NCBI GenBank assembly: GCA_040902925.1
Contig: JBBDWJ010000127.1
Location: forward strand, 1-36,292
Origin: JBBDWJ01 sp040902925
GTDB lineage: Bacteria; Acidobacteriota; Terriglobia; Bryobacterales; UBA6623
Reading direction: 5' to 3'
Length of the DNA: 36,292 nt
The position numbers and the translations under genes were made by a program. Of this stretch, positions 18,734 to 29,100 are shown piece after piece (position 1 is the first letter of the stretch; the number at the start of each line of letters is the position of its first letter). The notes below the pieces were generated by a model. It was given only the letters and a program-made list of their open reading frames with translations. It was not told the DNA's origin and searched no databases.

Positions 18734-19735
18734 TCATCCGTTGGCGATTTGCGTGAGCTGCCCGGCATGCGGGGCTAGCTCCGCGGGCAGTGCGAATCGC
18801 ACGTCTTCTTCTATGACTTCAACTTCTTGCACGTTCGTGTACCCAAGATCGGATAAACGGCTCACGACGCGCTCCACCAGTACTTCCGGCGCGGAAGCGC
18901 CGGCCGTGATCGCGACGGAGTTCACGCCCTCGAGCCAAGCCGGCTCGATGCGCATCTCGTCGTCGATCAGATGCCCGCGCAGGCCGGCGTTTTCGCCGAC
19001 CTCGACCAGCCGCCGCGAGTTGGAACTATTGTCGGAACCCACCACGAGCAACAGTTCCGCGCGCGGCGCAATGTGTTTCACCGCTTGTTGCCGATTCTCG
19101 GTCGCGTAGCAGATGTCCTGCGCCGGCGGGCCCTGAATCTTGGGAAATCGCTGCTTCAAAACTTCGATAATGGAGCGCGCATCATCGAGGCTGAGAGTGG
19201 TCTGCGTCAGATAGTAGAGATTGTCGGAATCGGAGACCTGGATCTCGCGGGCCTCCTGCGGCGTCGACACAACCAAGGTCTGCGCCGGGGCCTCGCCCAG
19301 CGTGCCGATCACCTCGTCGTGATCGCGGTGACCAATCAGAAGGATCGTCGCGCCCGCCGACGCGAATCGAACTGCCTCCAGGTGGACCTTGGTCACCAAA
19401 GGACAAGTGGCGTCGATGACATTCAGCTTGCGCTCCATCGCCATCTGGCGCACGGCCGGCGCAACACCATGCGCACTGTAAATAACGCGGCAGTATTGGG
19501 GAACTTCATCGAGCTCTTCAACGAATATGGCCCCGCGGCTCGCCAGGTCGCGCACCACGTGGCTGTTGTGCACAATCTCGCGGCGGACGTAAATCGGCGG
19601 CCCGAATGCCTTTAGCGCCAAATCGACGATATCGATGGCACGCACCACGCCGGCGCAGAAACCCCTTGGTTTCAGCAGATAGATGCTCTTTGGGGAGTCT
19701 CCGTTGGTGGACTGCGGCTGCTCGGATTGGAGCAT
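18734..19735 (-). CDS. ispH: 4-hydroxy-3-methylbut-2-enyl diphosphate reductase IspH
   Basis: This 333-residue iron-sulfur enzyme performs the last step of the MEP pathway, giving IPP and DMAPP. The three cluster cysteines lie in PRGFCAGV, DATCPLVTK and DICYATENRQ. HGVAPAVR and VVGSDNSSNSRRL are further family blocks. It heads the minus-strand hopanoid run, so precursor supply and squalene synthesis may be coregulated. The divergent neighbour at 19933 leaves ~200 bp for two promoters. Confidence 0.95.
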   Translation of the reverse strand: MLQSEQPQSTNGDSPKSIYLLKPRGFCAGVVRAIDIVDLALKAFGPPIYVRREIVHNSHVVRDLASRGAIFVEELDEVPQYCRVIYSAHGVAPAVRQMAMERKLNVIDATCPLVTKVHLEAVRFASAGATILLIGHRDHDEVIGTLGEAPAQTLVVSTPQEAREIQVSDSDNLYYLTQTTLSLDDARSIIEVLKQRFPKIQGPPAQDICYATENRQQAVKHIAPRAELLLVVGSDNSSNSRRLVEVGENAGLRGHLIDDEMRIEPAWLEGVNSVAITAGASAPEVLVERVVSRLSDLGYTNVQEVEVIEEDVRFALPAELAPHAGQLTQIANG

Positions 19736-19932
19736 CTACCCTCGCTTCCGGCGTAGTTTCAAGGCGGCCCTGCGGCGGGATGCCAGCCAATTTCAAGTAT
19801 AACAAGCGCCCTTCCCCAAACGAGTGCGTGGCGGCTCCTGAAAATGACCATGCTTGGACCATGTTCCCAGGGTCAAGCCCGGGACTTTAGGGACTTTCAT
19901 GCACGTTGCGAGCCGGTTACCCTGAGGTATCG

Positions 19933-21474
19933 ATGATGGTGCTCCGCTTACTCTCTTGCCTGCTGTTCGCTGCCGCCGCGCTGGCGCAGCAGCCCTATCG
20001 CTCCCTCATCATTGACGCTAGCGAGGTGCGTGGCGATATCCGTTTTCATACCGAAGCTACCCTCAACCCCGACGGCGTCGTGGTGCGAGACTACGCCGGA
20101 TATTTGGCCGCTTTCGGCGATCGAACTCCGGATCGTGTTGTGATACCGGTCGAGCTGGGTCGTGGACGGCAACGTCCAGCGCAGCAAGCTGTTCCCGGAG
20201 CCAACCAGGGGCCAAGCGCGGCCGGATGGCCGGTTTTTCCCGACGAGAGTGCGGACGCGCAGGACCCCGCAAGCTATGACTTCCGCGCGGTTGACGCGGT
20301 GCTAGCGGCGGCAAGGGCCGCAGGCGCGGCGGTCGTGGTTCGCTTCGATCTTGGCTCCACCGGCGCGGGGGCCAATAGCTTATTCGCGGACGCCGCCCGG
20401 CGGGTGGCCTTACATCTCAACGAGGGCTGGGCGCAGGGTCACGGTTTTCGTATCAAGGAGTGGCTTGTCTGCGACGCGGGAGCCGCCAGCCAAGGGGCGC
20501 CGCAAGCGATGGAGAATGGCAACCCTCCGGCGGCCGTCGTTGCGTCCGCGATTGTTCAGACTTTGCAGAGCCTCGATCCTTCGTCGTCGGTGGGGCGCTG
20601 TTTCCACTGGCGCGATAACTCGTCGGGCCCGGCTGCAACTCTCCCCTTCCTTGAGAAAAGGCCCCAGGGCAGCGGCCTGACAAGCCGGGAGCCCGGCTAT
20701 TTCTCGTGGGTCTTTGCCGGCGCCGTCGAGGATGCCGCCGAACCCCTGCGTGCGGCTGAGCGACTCCGCAAAGGGCTCGATGACGCCGGACACGCAAGAA
20801 TCGGGCTTCGCTTATCGACCGCCGAGTTTGGATTATCGGATGCCGCTTCGAGCGCCAGCGACAAAATTGGCAGCGACAAAGCCGGGCAAGCAGCCCGGCT
20901 AGCCGCCGCGCTGGTTTACCTTCAGGATGCGCCCGTCCGCGCGATTGCCCTCGATCTGTGGAGCACGCCAAGCGTGGCCCGCGACGAGAAACGCCAGGCT
21001 GTGCTGCTGGCCGCGGCCCAATTGATCGAAACACCGCAGCGCCTCGCCGCGGAGGGTAGCGACTCGATTGGCTACGCGTTACTCGCGGGCCGATCTGCCG
21101 ATCGTTCGAGTGTCCAGATCCTCATCGCAAACGCCCGGCAACTCTCGACGGCCTCCAACACCGCGCAACCGCTGGCCTCCAGCGGCAGATCGTCGAATTC
21201 GAGCCAACCCGGTTTCGAGGCTGTCCGCCGGGATGACAACGAGGGCTACGACCTCGAAGTGGCCAACCTGCCGTGGGGAGCCGCCGATTTCGGGGTCTAC
21301 TGCTACCGCGTCGACGGCGAGCACGCCCTGGACCTGATCTGGGAAGGTGGGGGACGGGGCGGGAGTCTGCGGCTGCGCCGGCAGCTACCAGCCGGGTCCG
21401 TTGATCTCGTAGTGCTGGAACAGCAGGACCGCCCCGTGTACGATCGTTTGCCCCGGCGGCGGGAGCGGCGATAA
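19933..21474 (+). CDS. Secreted protein with glycosidase-like (GH39-type?) barrel features
   Basis: Starting at the ATG-ATG pair at 19933, the protein has ~513 residues and begins with a clear Sec signal, MMVLRLLSCLLFAAAALAQQ. Cleavage after ALA is likely and there is no lipobox. Residues ~80-130 (GWPVFPDE, then YDFRAVDAVLAAARAAGAAVVVRFD) recall the start of TIM-barrel glycoside hydrolases of the GH39/xylosidase kind. The C-terminal third (VQILIANAR, YDLEVANLPWG, LVVLEQ) looks like a beta-domain. I cannot identify the catalytic acids, so enzymatic function is not claimed. An upstream in-frame ATG at 19906 would put nine residues before the signal and is less likely. Confidence 0.6.
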   Translation: MMVLRLLSCLLFAAAALAQQPYRSLIIDASEVRGDIRFHTEATLNPDGVVVRDYAGYLAAFGDRTPDRVVIPVELGRGRQRPAQQAVPGANQGPSAAGWPVFPDESADAQDPASYDFRAVDAVLAAARAAGAAVVVRFDLGSTGAGANSLFADAARRVALHLNEGWAQGHGFRIKEWLVCDAGAASQGAPQAMENGNPPAAVVASAIVQTLQSLDPSSSVGRCFHWRDNSSGPAATLPFLEKRPQGSGLTSREPGYFSWVFAGAVEDAAEPLRAAERLRKGLDDAGHARIGLRLSTAEFGLSDAASSASDKIGSDKAGQAARLAAALVYLQDAPVRAIALDLWSTPSVARDEKRQAVLLAAAQLIETPQRLAAEGSDSIGYALLAGRSADRSSVQILIANARQLSTASNTAQPLASSGRSSNSSQPGFEAVRRDDNEGYDLEVANLPWGAADFGVYCYRVDGEHALDLIWEGGGRGGSLRLRRQLPAGSVDLVVLEQQDRPVYDRLPRRRERR

Positions 21475-21584
21475 TCCTGACCTCCTACTTCTTCGTGTTG
21501 CGTGTGGCACGACCACCTCGCTGGACCGCCCAAGCGCGCCCTATCGGTTGATCGGGAAGGTCCGATAAGTAGCGGTGAGCGCCC

Positions 21585-22376
21585 ATGAAGAAGCCGCCGA
21601 CCCGCTCCCCTGAAACGACCACTCTAGTGGCGCACCTCCGCGACGCCGGCTCCTTGCGGGAGGTGCTTGAGGCCCACCGCGAATGGGTGCAAACCAAAGG
21701 TGACCGCGGCACTCGCGCTGATCTTGCCGGCGCCGACCTACTGCAATTCGATCTCAGCGCCGCGCTGCTGCGGGGAGCGGTTTTGTCGGAGGCCTGTCTT
21801 CGAGGGGCCTGCCTCAACGACGCGGACTTGACCGACGCCGTGCTCGTGGCGGCTGCTCTCGGAGGCGCCAGCCTCAAGAACGCCCTGTTGCAAGGCGCCG
21901 ATCTGATGCGCGCCGATCTGGAAGGAGCCACGCTGGCCGGCGCCAATTTGTGGAAAGCGGTTCTCAGCCATGTGAACGCCAGGCTGGCGAATTTCACGGA
22001 GGCCGACCTCAGCGGGGCAAGGCTGCACCGGGCAGAGCTCAGGCACGCGGATTTGCAGAAGAGCAATCTGCAAGGCGCCAGTCTGCGCCGGGCCGTGCTC
22101 AAGTCGGCGAATTGCGTTCTGGCGGATCTCTCCGGCGCGGATCTGGAAGAGGCCGACCTCGAGCTGTGCGACTTCAGTGGGGCTATGCTGCAGAACGTGC
22201 GCTGGGGGAGCGCCAACCTAACGCGCTCCAACCTCGCGAGCGCGAACCTGCGCGGAGGGCATGATCTGACCGGTTCGCAGCTTGCCGCGTCCCTCACCAC
22301 ACGCACGACCATTCTTCCCGACGGCTCGAAAGGCCCCTACCGGCCCGGGTCTGGTGCTGAACGGCCGCGCTCCTGA
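21585..22376 (+). CDS. Pentapeptide-repeat protein
   Basis: This 263-residue protein has a core from ~45 to 225 consisting of A(D/N)LxX pentapeptides (for example ADLAGADLLQFDL, ADLMRADLEGATLAGANLW, ADLSGADLEEADL). It should form a right-handed quadrilateral beta-helix. A ~40-residue helical N-terminus precedes it, and a Pro/Gly-rich tail follows. Some pentapeptide proteins mimic DNA and protect gyrase from quinolones (Qnr, MfpA), but this fold is widespread and nothing here shows that activity. gyrA lies 2.5 kb away. The ATG is preceded by AGCGGTGAGCGCCC with only a weak Shine-Dalgarno. Confidence 0.85.
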   Translation: MKKPPTRSPETTTLVAHLRDAGSLREVLEAHREWVQTKGDRGTRADLAGADLLQFDLSAALLRGAVLSEACLRGACLNDADLTDAVLVAAALGGASLKNALLQGADLMRADLEGATLAGANLWKAVLSHVNARLANFTEADLSGARLHRAELRHADLQKSNLQGASLRRAVLKSANCVLADLSGADLEEADLELCDFSGAMLQNVRWGSANLTRSNLASANLRGGHDLTGSQLAASLTTRTTILPDGSKGPYRPGSGAERPRS

Positions 22377-22523
22377 CTTTTGCGTGAGGCTATGGCCGCG
22401 CCATCGCGCTGTTCGAGGGGCGGTGCGTTCCGGTCTCGACAGCCCCTACCCGATCGGCGGGGGCTTGCTGAGGGGCCTCCGAGGCGAGGGGGCTGCAGCT
22501 CGAAGCTCTATATAAAGCGATTC

Positions 22524-23402
22524 TCAGGTTCCTGCAATGCGGCGGTGGGAGTAGACCGTCAGCGCGAAACACGCCAGGGCAAGCAGTGCGGCCTCGGGTT
22601 GCTGTAGCAGCGAGAGAAAAAAAGCATCCACCAGACACATGCCGCTGATCCACCGTTGAATCGCAGCTTTCGGATCCGCGGGGGTTTTTAGCACGGCCCG
22701 CGCGGCCCAGCCCAGCCACAAGAGCAATAACAGGCCGAAAACTATCGGCGCCTCGGATCGCTGTGGCTCCACTACCAGCGCGGATGCGAAGACCGGGGGC
22801 GGCAGGGCCAGGGCGAGCCAGCGGCGGGCGTCGAGCGTGCGCGCATTTTCCGAGCGCGCCACGACCGTAATCAAGACCGTGTAGAGCGCCAGTATCCCGG
22901 CCAGCCACAATCCGGCGCGGAGATTCCCGGGCCACCCGACGGCGGCCATCCCCACAAGATAAATCGTGCCGCGGCAAGCCCCCATCAGCACGACCGAGGA
23001 GGGATGACGCTTATGGAGCAGATCGTAGAGCACGATGAACGCCACGAGCAGGAGCCCAAAATTCAAGGCCTGAGCGCTCGTGTTAGCCAACAGCCCAAGC
23101 CCGAGCAAAGCCGACGCAGCCGCAAAGCGCCACGCTTCCGGCAGGCTGATGCGGCCCGAAGGGATCGGCCGCTCCGGCCGCTCGATCCTATCGTGGGAGT
23201 GGTCGAAGATGTCGTTTAGCGCCATGCCTGCCACGTAGAGCAGACAAATCGCAACCGCGACGGGCGGGATGCTGGACCAAGAAAACAGCCCGCCGCCCGC
23301 GCCCAAAGCGCAACCCACCAGACTGTTCGAGACACACGTCGGCAGGTTCGATACGCGGGCCAGTTCCGCGTAAGCGCGAAACGCTCCAGCGGGTTGCCTC
23401 AT
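22524..23402 (-). CDS. eboC: UbiA-family prenyltransferase, EboC-like
   Basis: This ~292-residue integral membrane protein has about eight hydrophobic helices. The first Asp-rich motif is NDIFDHSHDR (N-D-x2-D-x3-D), characteristic of UbiA prenyltransferases that bind Mg2+-prenyl diphosphate. The second is weaker (YDLLHKRHP). The ATG at 23402 overlaps the eboE stop as ATGA, a translational coupling signal, so I prefer it to the upstream start at 23438. Pairing with an EboE homologue points to the ebo group rather than ubiquinone or chlorophyll synthesis. The substrate is unknown. Confidence 0.8.
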   Translation of the reverse strand: MRQPAGAFRAYAELARVSNLPTCVSNSLVGCALGAGGGLFSWSSIPPVAVAICLLYVAGMALNDIFDHSHDRIERPERPIPSGRISLPEAWRFAAASALLGLGLLANTSAQALNFGLLLVAFIVLYDLLHKRHPSSVVLMGACRGTIYLVGMAAVGWPGNLRAGLWLAGILALYTVLITVVARSENARTLDARRWLALALPPPVFASALVVEPQRSEAPIVFGLLLLLWLGWAARAVLKTPADPKAAIQRWISGMCLVDAFFLSLLQQPEAALLALACFALTVYSHRRIAGT

Positions 23403-24622
23403 GCCAAAGGTGTTGTGGCCGCCTGCTGCCGCGCCCAACGCATCTCGTCGGCGATCCCCGTTGCAAGGTCGTCAACTTGAAGCTCGCGAGGCAGTACGCC
23501 CCAAGCGTAGGTCTCCACTTCGAAATGTCGCACATCCGAGAAGCGCCGTAGTGCCGCGAGACAATCGAGAACCTCTTGCTGCGTGGTTTCGAGCAGTCCA
23601 AAACGCTCCAGAAAAAGGGGAACGTGGAAGTGGACGCGCCATTCGCCGTAGAGGCCCGGGTCGCGCTCAGCCATTTCGAGGGCGCGCGGCAGGTCCTCCA
23701 CGAACGTCAGCGGGCCGGATGGCGAAGCCGCGGGTTGAATCGCCGTCTGGTGGAGATAGCGGTCTTCGGCGAAGCTGCGCAACTGCTCGATACATGCCGG
23801 CCTCTGGCCTTCTTCCAGCCTGCCGAAGGGGACCCGGATCGCCGACGAAAGCTGCACCTTGCCGATCGCGATGCCGGCACGCTGATACCGCTCGAGAACC
23901 GCGGCTTGCCCTTCAAACATGACCACCGCGTGGCAAACGTCATGACACACCCGCAGATGCCTGCGGATGGCGCTCTCGGCGTCCGGCGTCAAGACGTGCT
24001 CTTCGTAGAACGCGACCAGGTCTTCCGAAGTGGTCAGATAACAGCCGGGCTCGGGCTCCAGATTGAGATGGATCAAGCGGCCGGTCTCCGCCGCGACGCG
24101 GGCCATGTGGCCGCTGATCGCGCGCAGATGCTCACCCGCCGCGCGTACTTTCCTGGGAGAATTCCGGAAATCGGTGCCCCAGCCGACCGGAAGCGTAGAG
24201 ATGCTGCCTTCGCCTCCCTCCGGCAACAGGCAAGCCAGAATGTCCACCAGGTCAATGGTGTACTCCAGCCGCCGCTCGTCGCTCCAGTCGGGCTGATAGA
24301 CCCGGAATTTCACGACCGGCTGATGAAAATCGCCGTAGGGAAAGCCGTTCAGAGTAAACGGGAGAAGGCCGCGGGACCCAAGCCAGTCGCGCAGCTCAGG
24401 TATGCGCTGGCGTTCCAGCACCTCGCGGGCGGCCGCGGCCGCAAGCCATAGCCCCACCCCCATCGGGGCACCTGGGCTGACCAGCCCGCGCACCTTGGCG
24501 GCGTAAGTCTCGAGATTAGCGAGTGTCTGCTGGTAGGTCGCACCGGCGTGAACGTTGGTGCAGTATCCCAGGATCGTGCCGGAGCCGAGTACGTCGCGCA
24601 TGGTTGATTCAGCGGTATTCAT
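23399..24622 (-). CDS. eboE: EboE-like metabolite traffic protein (xylose isomerase-type TIM barrel)
   Basis: This 407-residue soluble protein has an opening GYCTNVHAGATYQQTLANLE that is the EboE signature. NLEPEPGCYL and VCHDVCHAVVMFEG supply Glu, Asp and His residues in the positions where xylose isomerase-like barrels bind a metal. The eboABCDEF genes in cyanobacteria and other phyla are linked to moving a metabolite precursor to the periplasm. Here only E and C are seen, so either the rest is elsewhere or a minimal pair is at work. An alternative ATG lies at 24601. Confidence 0.8.
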   Translation of the reverse strand: MNTAESTMRDVLGSGTILGYCTNVHAGATYQQTLANLETYAAKVRGLVSPGAPMGVGLWLAAAAAREVLERQRIPELRDWLGSRGLLPFTLNGFPYGDFHQPVVKFRVYQPDWSDERRLEYTIDLVDILACLLPEGGEGSISTLPVGWGTDFRNSPRKVRAAGEHLRAISGHMARVAAETGRLIHLNLEPEPGCYLTTSEDLVAFYEEHVLTPDAESAIRRHLRVCHDVCHAVVMFEGQAAVLERYQRAGIAIGKVQLSSAIRVPFGRLEEGQRPACIEQLRSFAEDRYLHQTAIQPAASPSGPLTFVEDLPRALEMAERDPGLYGEWRVHFHVPLFLERFGLLETTQQEVLDCLAALRRFSDVRHFEVETYAWGVLPRELQVDDLATGIADEMRWARQQAATTPLA

Positions 24623-24865
24623 CCGTGGCCGGAAGCGCCCGGAGCGGTAAGGCTATCTCTCCAGTATAGTTTTGAGTGCTAATACTACACTCGTAGAGAA
24701 TTACATTTTAGCAATGAGCCGCGGGGGTATCTGCCGCCATTCCAAGGGGGTAGCGGCTTCCGCGGAGAGAGCCCGGTCCAAGCGCCACGGCTAGTTCGGC
24801 ACAGAACACCTAACTTGCGATAAAATAAGCGGTTAAATTCGCTTTTTCCGCGGAGGATTCCCTCT
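24623..24865. promoter_or_regulatory. Divergent eboE/gyrA intergenic region with GAGTG-N9-CACTC inverted repeat
   Basis: This 243-bp gap is AT-rich around 24660-24715. GAGTG (24674-24678) and CACTC (24688-24692) form an inverted repeat with a 9-nt spacer, and GAGTGCTAA is exactly one half of the HrcA-binding CIRCE element, though the other half is missing. AGTATA at 24663-24668 reads TATACT toward eboE. On the gyrA side GATAAAAT precedes a small AAGCGG/TTCGCTTTTT stem and GGAGG at 24852-24856. Promoter assignments are tentative. Confidence 0.35.
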
Positions 24866-27379
<2,514 letters not shown>

Positions 27380-27421
27380 GTATTCGCGCAGATTGCTCGA
27401 GGAGGGGGCTCGGGATCTCAC

Positions 27422-27982
27422 TCACGGCCAAGGTATGTACAGCGTGCGGCCGAAGCGATCCACGGACAGCCAGACGGCCATCGCAATGCCAACAATATTC
27501 ACCGCCGCCATAAACTTCAGCATTAGAGCAACGCTGTATACAACGCTGGTGCGACGCAGCGGACGGCCAAGCCAGTTGTCTGTGTCGTGCAGGATGTCGT
27601 AACGGCTCGTTTGGCCTTCGGTTGTTCCGATTGCCAGCGTGGCGTTGTAGTGAGGGTATCCCTTCAGTTTGGCCCCGAGGCCGAGGACATCTTCTATGAG
27701 AGTCTTCTTGAAAACTGCCCGCCTGTAGTACTCGTGGGCCTTTCCTATGGCTCGAAGACCAACAAATGACGCGGCAAGCCCGATTGCAAAAACCCCCGCG
27801 ACGAGGATGAAAAAGAACCAAGCGACTTGCAGTTGTAGCAGACCAGTACCAATTGAAACGATTGCGCTGTTGAGAACCAGATAGTACTTCATCCGATCCC
27901 ATCCCAGCGTCACCTCGAAACGATACTCTTCGACGGCAACCTTATAGATCTGAATTAAATGTTCCGAGTCATGGCGGAACAC
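27422..27982 (-). CDS. Three-helix membrane protein with SLATT/RipA-like N-terminal region
   Basis: From the GTG at 27982 the protein has 186 residues. The opening DSEHLIQIYKVAVEEYRFEV followed by RMKYYLVLNSAIVSIGTGLL recalls the helix-then-two-membrane-segment layout of RipA/SLATT proteins. The membrane segments are roughly YYLVLNSAIVSIGTGLLQLQ, AWFFFILVAGVFAIGLAASF and a C-terminal VALMLKFMAAVNIVGIAMAV, with a ~60-residue soluble loop between the last two. The frame is open to 28093 inside the NUDIX gene, but GTG at 27982, 17 bp past that gene's stop with GGGTGGG upstream, fits better. It is convergent with gyrA, 42 bp apart. G+C is lower than neighbours. SLATT proteins are proposed pore-forming effectors of nucleotide-signalling immune systems. 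The relationship here is by pattern only. Confidence 0.65.
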   Translation of the reverse strand: MFRHDSEHLIQIYKVAVEEYRFEVTLGWDRMKYYLVLNSAIVSIGTGLLQLQVAWFFFILVAGVFAIGLAASFVGLRAIGKAHEYYRRAVFKKTLIEDVLGLGAKLKGYPHYNATLAIGTTEGQTSRYDILHDTDNWLGRPLRRTSVVYSVALMLKFMAAVNIVGIAMAVWLSVDRFGRTLYIPWP

Positions 27983-27999
27983 TGTTACCCACCCATGCC

Positions 28000-28527
28000 C
28001 TAGCCGCTCTTCCTTCGCTGGCGGCCATAGTCCTCGAACAAATGGCGAAACGTGGGAGTAAAAAGTCTTCCGCCATTTCTTAGCAACGCCCAAACGGCGT
28101 CGGGACTCAGATACTCCACCCGCTCGATAAGCCTGGGATCCGGCTTCAGGACACCTTCGTACGTAGCGACGAACAGCGCAATGAACTTTTTGGAGCTCTG
28201 GTCGTTCATGGCTGTCTGGCTATAGAAATGGAGGTCCACCGCCCCTACGCCGAGCTCCTGGGATAGCCGGCGCGCCGCCGCTTCCTCGTAACGTTCGCCA
28301 CTGAACAGATAACCCGCCACAGAGGAACCCCAGTACCCCGGGTGACGCCCGTGAGAGTGCCCCAGTTCCTGTAGCAACAACTCACCGTGTCTATTGAAAA
28401 GGAACACATGTACGACACGGAAGTTCAACCCGCGAGGGAGAACCTCCTTCCGTGGCGCGACCAAACCGGTGGCCCGGTCCAAATCATCCACCACGTCGAT
28501 CAACATCTCTTCAGAGACTACAGCCAT
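28000..28527 (-). CDS. NUDIX-fold protein with degenerate metal-binding box
   Basis: This 175-residue protein starts at the ATG at 28527. The layout resembles IPP-isomerase/YfcD-type NUDIX proteins: RVVHVFLFNRHGELLLQ, then HPGYWGSSVAGYLFSGERYEEAA. The NUDIX box spans G72-V94. Consensus Gx5Ex7REUxEExGU is kept at G72, E78, R86, E91 and G93, but Arg87 replaces the Glu of RE and Gln90 replaces the first Glu of EE. Two of three usual metal ligands are thus missing, so weak or no hydrolysis is likely. A nucleotide- or isoprenoid-diphosphate-sensing role is possible. It is cotranscribed with the membrane protein 17 bp downstream. An operator palindrome abuts the start codon. Confidence 0.8.
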   Translation of the reverse strand: MAVVSEEMLIDVVDDLDRATGLVAPRKEVLPRGLNFRVVHVFLFNRHGELLLQELGHSHGRHPGYWGSSVAGYLFSGERYEEAAARRLSQELGVGAVDLHFYSQTAMNDQSSKKFIALFVATYEGVLKPDPRLIERVEYLSPDAVWALLRNGGRLFTPTFRHLFEDYGRQRRKSG

Positions 28528-28528
28528 G

Positions 28529-28590
28529 GTCAATTAAAGTTGTCAGTCAATTTTAGTTGACATTAGTCGTTGGCGTCAATTAAAATTGCC
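28529..28590. promoter_or_regulatory. Three GTCAATTWWARTTG operator-like palindromes
   Basis: Copies are GTCAATTAAAGTTGTC at 28529-28544, GTCAATTTTAGTTGAC at 28546-28561 and GTCAATTAAAATTGCC at 28575-28590. The middle one is the most symmetric. Copy-to-copy spacing is 17 and 29 bp. They occupy the gap between the divergent NUDIX and HTH genes, with the first directly before the NUDIX ATG. The obvious candidate ligand is the HTH protein, which would repress or switch both directions. Confidence 0.75.
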
Positions 28591-28622
28591 CAGGCCTTGG
28601 GGGCCCCGCTGAGCTACCGCTG

Positions 28623-29021
28623 ATGCCTCAGAAGCGCAGGTACGACCCAGATTTCAGAAGGGCTGCGGCTAGGGCTCTCCGCCAAGCGTTGGAGAGTCGG
28701 AGCTTGAACGAAACACAAGCGGCCCAGGAGTTAGGCGTTTCAAAACAGGCGTTCAACAAATATGTAAGGGGGTTGGCGACTCCCAAAGCTCATGTCCTGG
28801 CTCGCGCGGTTGTCCTCTGGAAGATCAAGGTCAAGTACCGCAACTACGAGTTTTCGGACGGAGCTTTCCAAACGACCCTCCAACTGTCACCTGAACCACC
28901 TTTTCAGCACGAGCTCTTTCGGGATCCACAAGTCGTTGAGAATGATAGAATCTCCGTCCGTATTGAGAGCAAGGGCGGCGATGATTTGGACATCACCATC
29001 CGCTTGAAGCAAAGTGCCTGA
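28623..29021 (+). CDS. Small HTH (XRE/Cro-like) DNA-binding protein
   Basis: This 132-residue protein has a basic N-terminus (PQKRRYDPDFRRAAARALRQ) leading to a helix-turn-helix at ~31-50, TQAAQELGVSKQAFNKYVRG, of the lambda-Cro/XRE kind. Residues ~66-130 are a small beta-rich domain ending DRISVRIESKGGDDLDITIR, which may bind a ligand or mediate dimerisation. It is transcribed away from the NUDIX gene and is probably the autoregulator of this three-gene unit, using the palindromes 33-94 bp upstream. Codon use is less G+C-biased than in the flanking housekeeping genes. It could alternatively be an antitoxin-like partner. Confidence 0.78.
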   Translation: MPQKRRYDPDFRRAAARALRQALESRSLNETQAAQELGVSKQAFNKYVRGLATPKAHVLARAVVLWKIKVKYRNYEFSDGAFQTTLQLSPEPPFQHELFRDPQVVENDRISVRIESKGGDDLDITIRLKQSA

Positions 29022-29100
29022 GGGCACAATGTTCTCGGTTAGTCTGGCCGGGCCGACAAGACGTTCCCTTGTCACTCAGGAGCGGAGAGCGGCAGGTATA

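Noticed and set aside
21585..22376. Qnr-type gyrase protection by the pentapeptide-repeat protein
   Set aside because: The fold alone does not support it. No Qnr/MfpA-specific loops were recognised and gyrA is not in the same operon.
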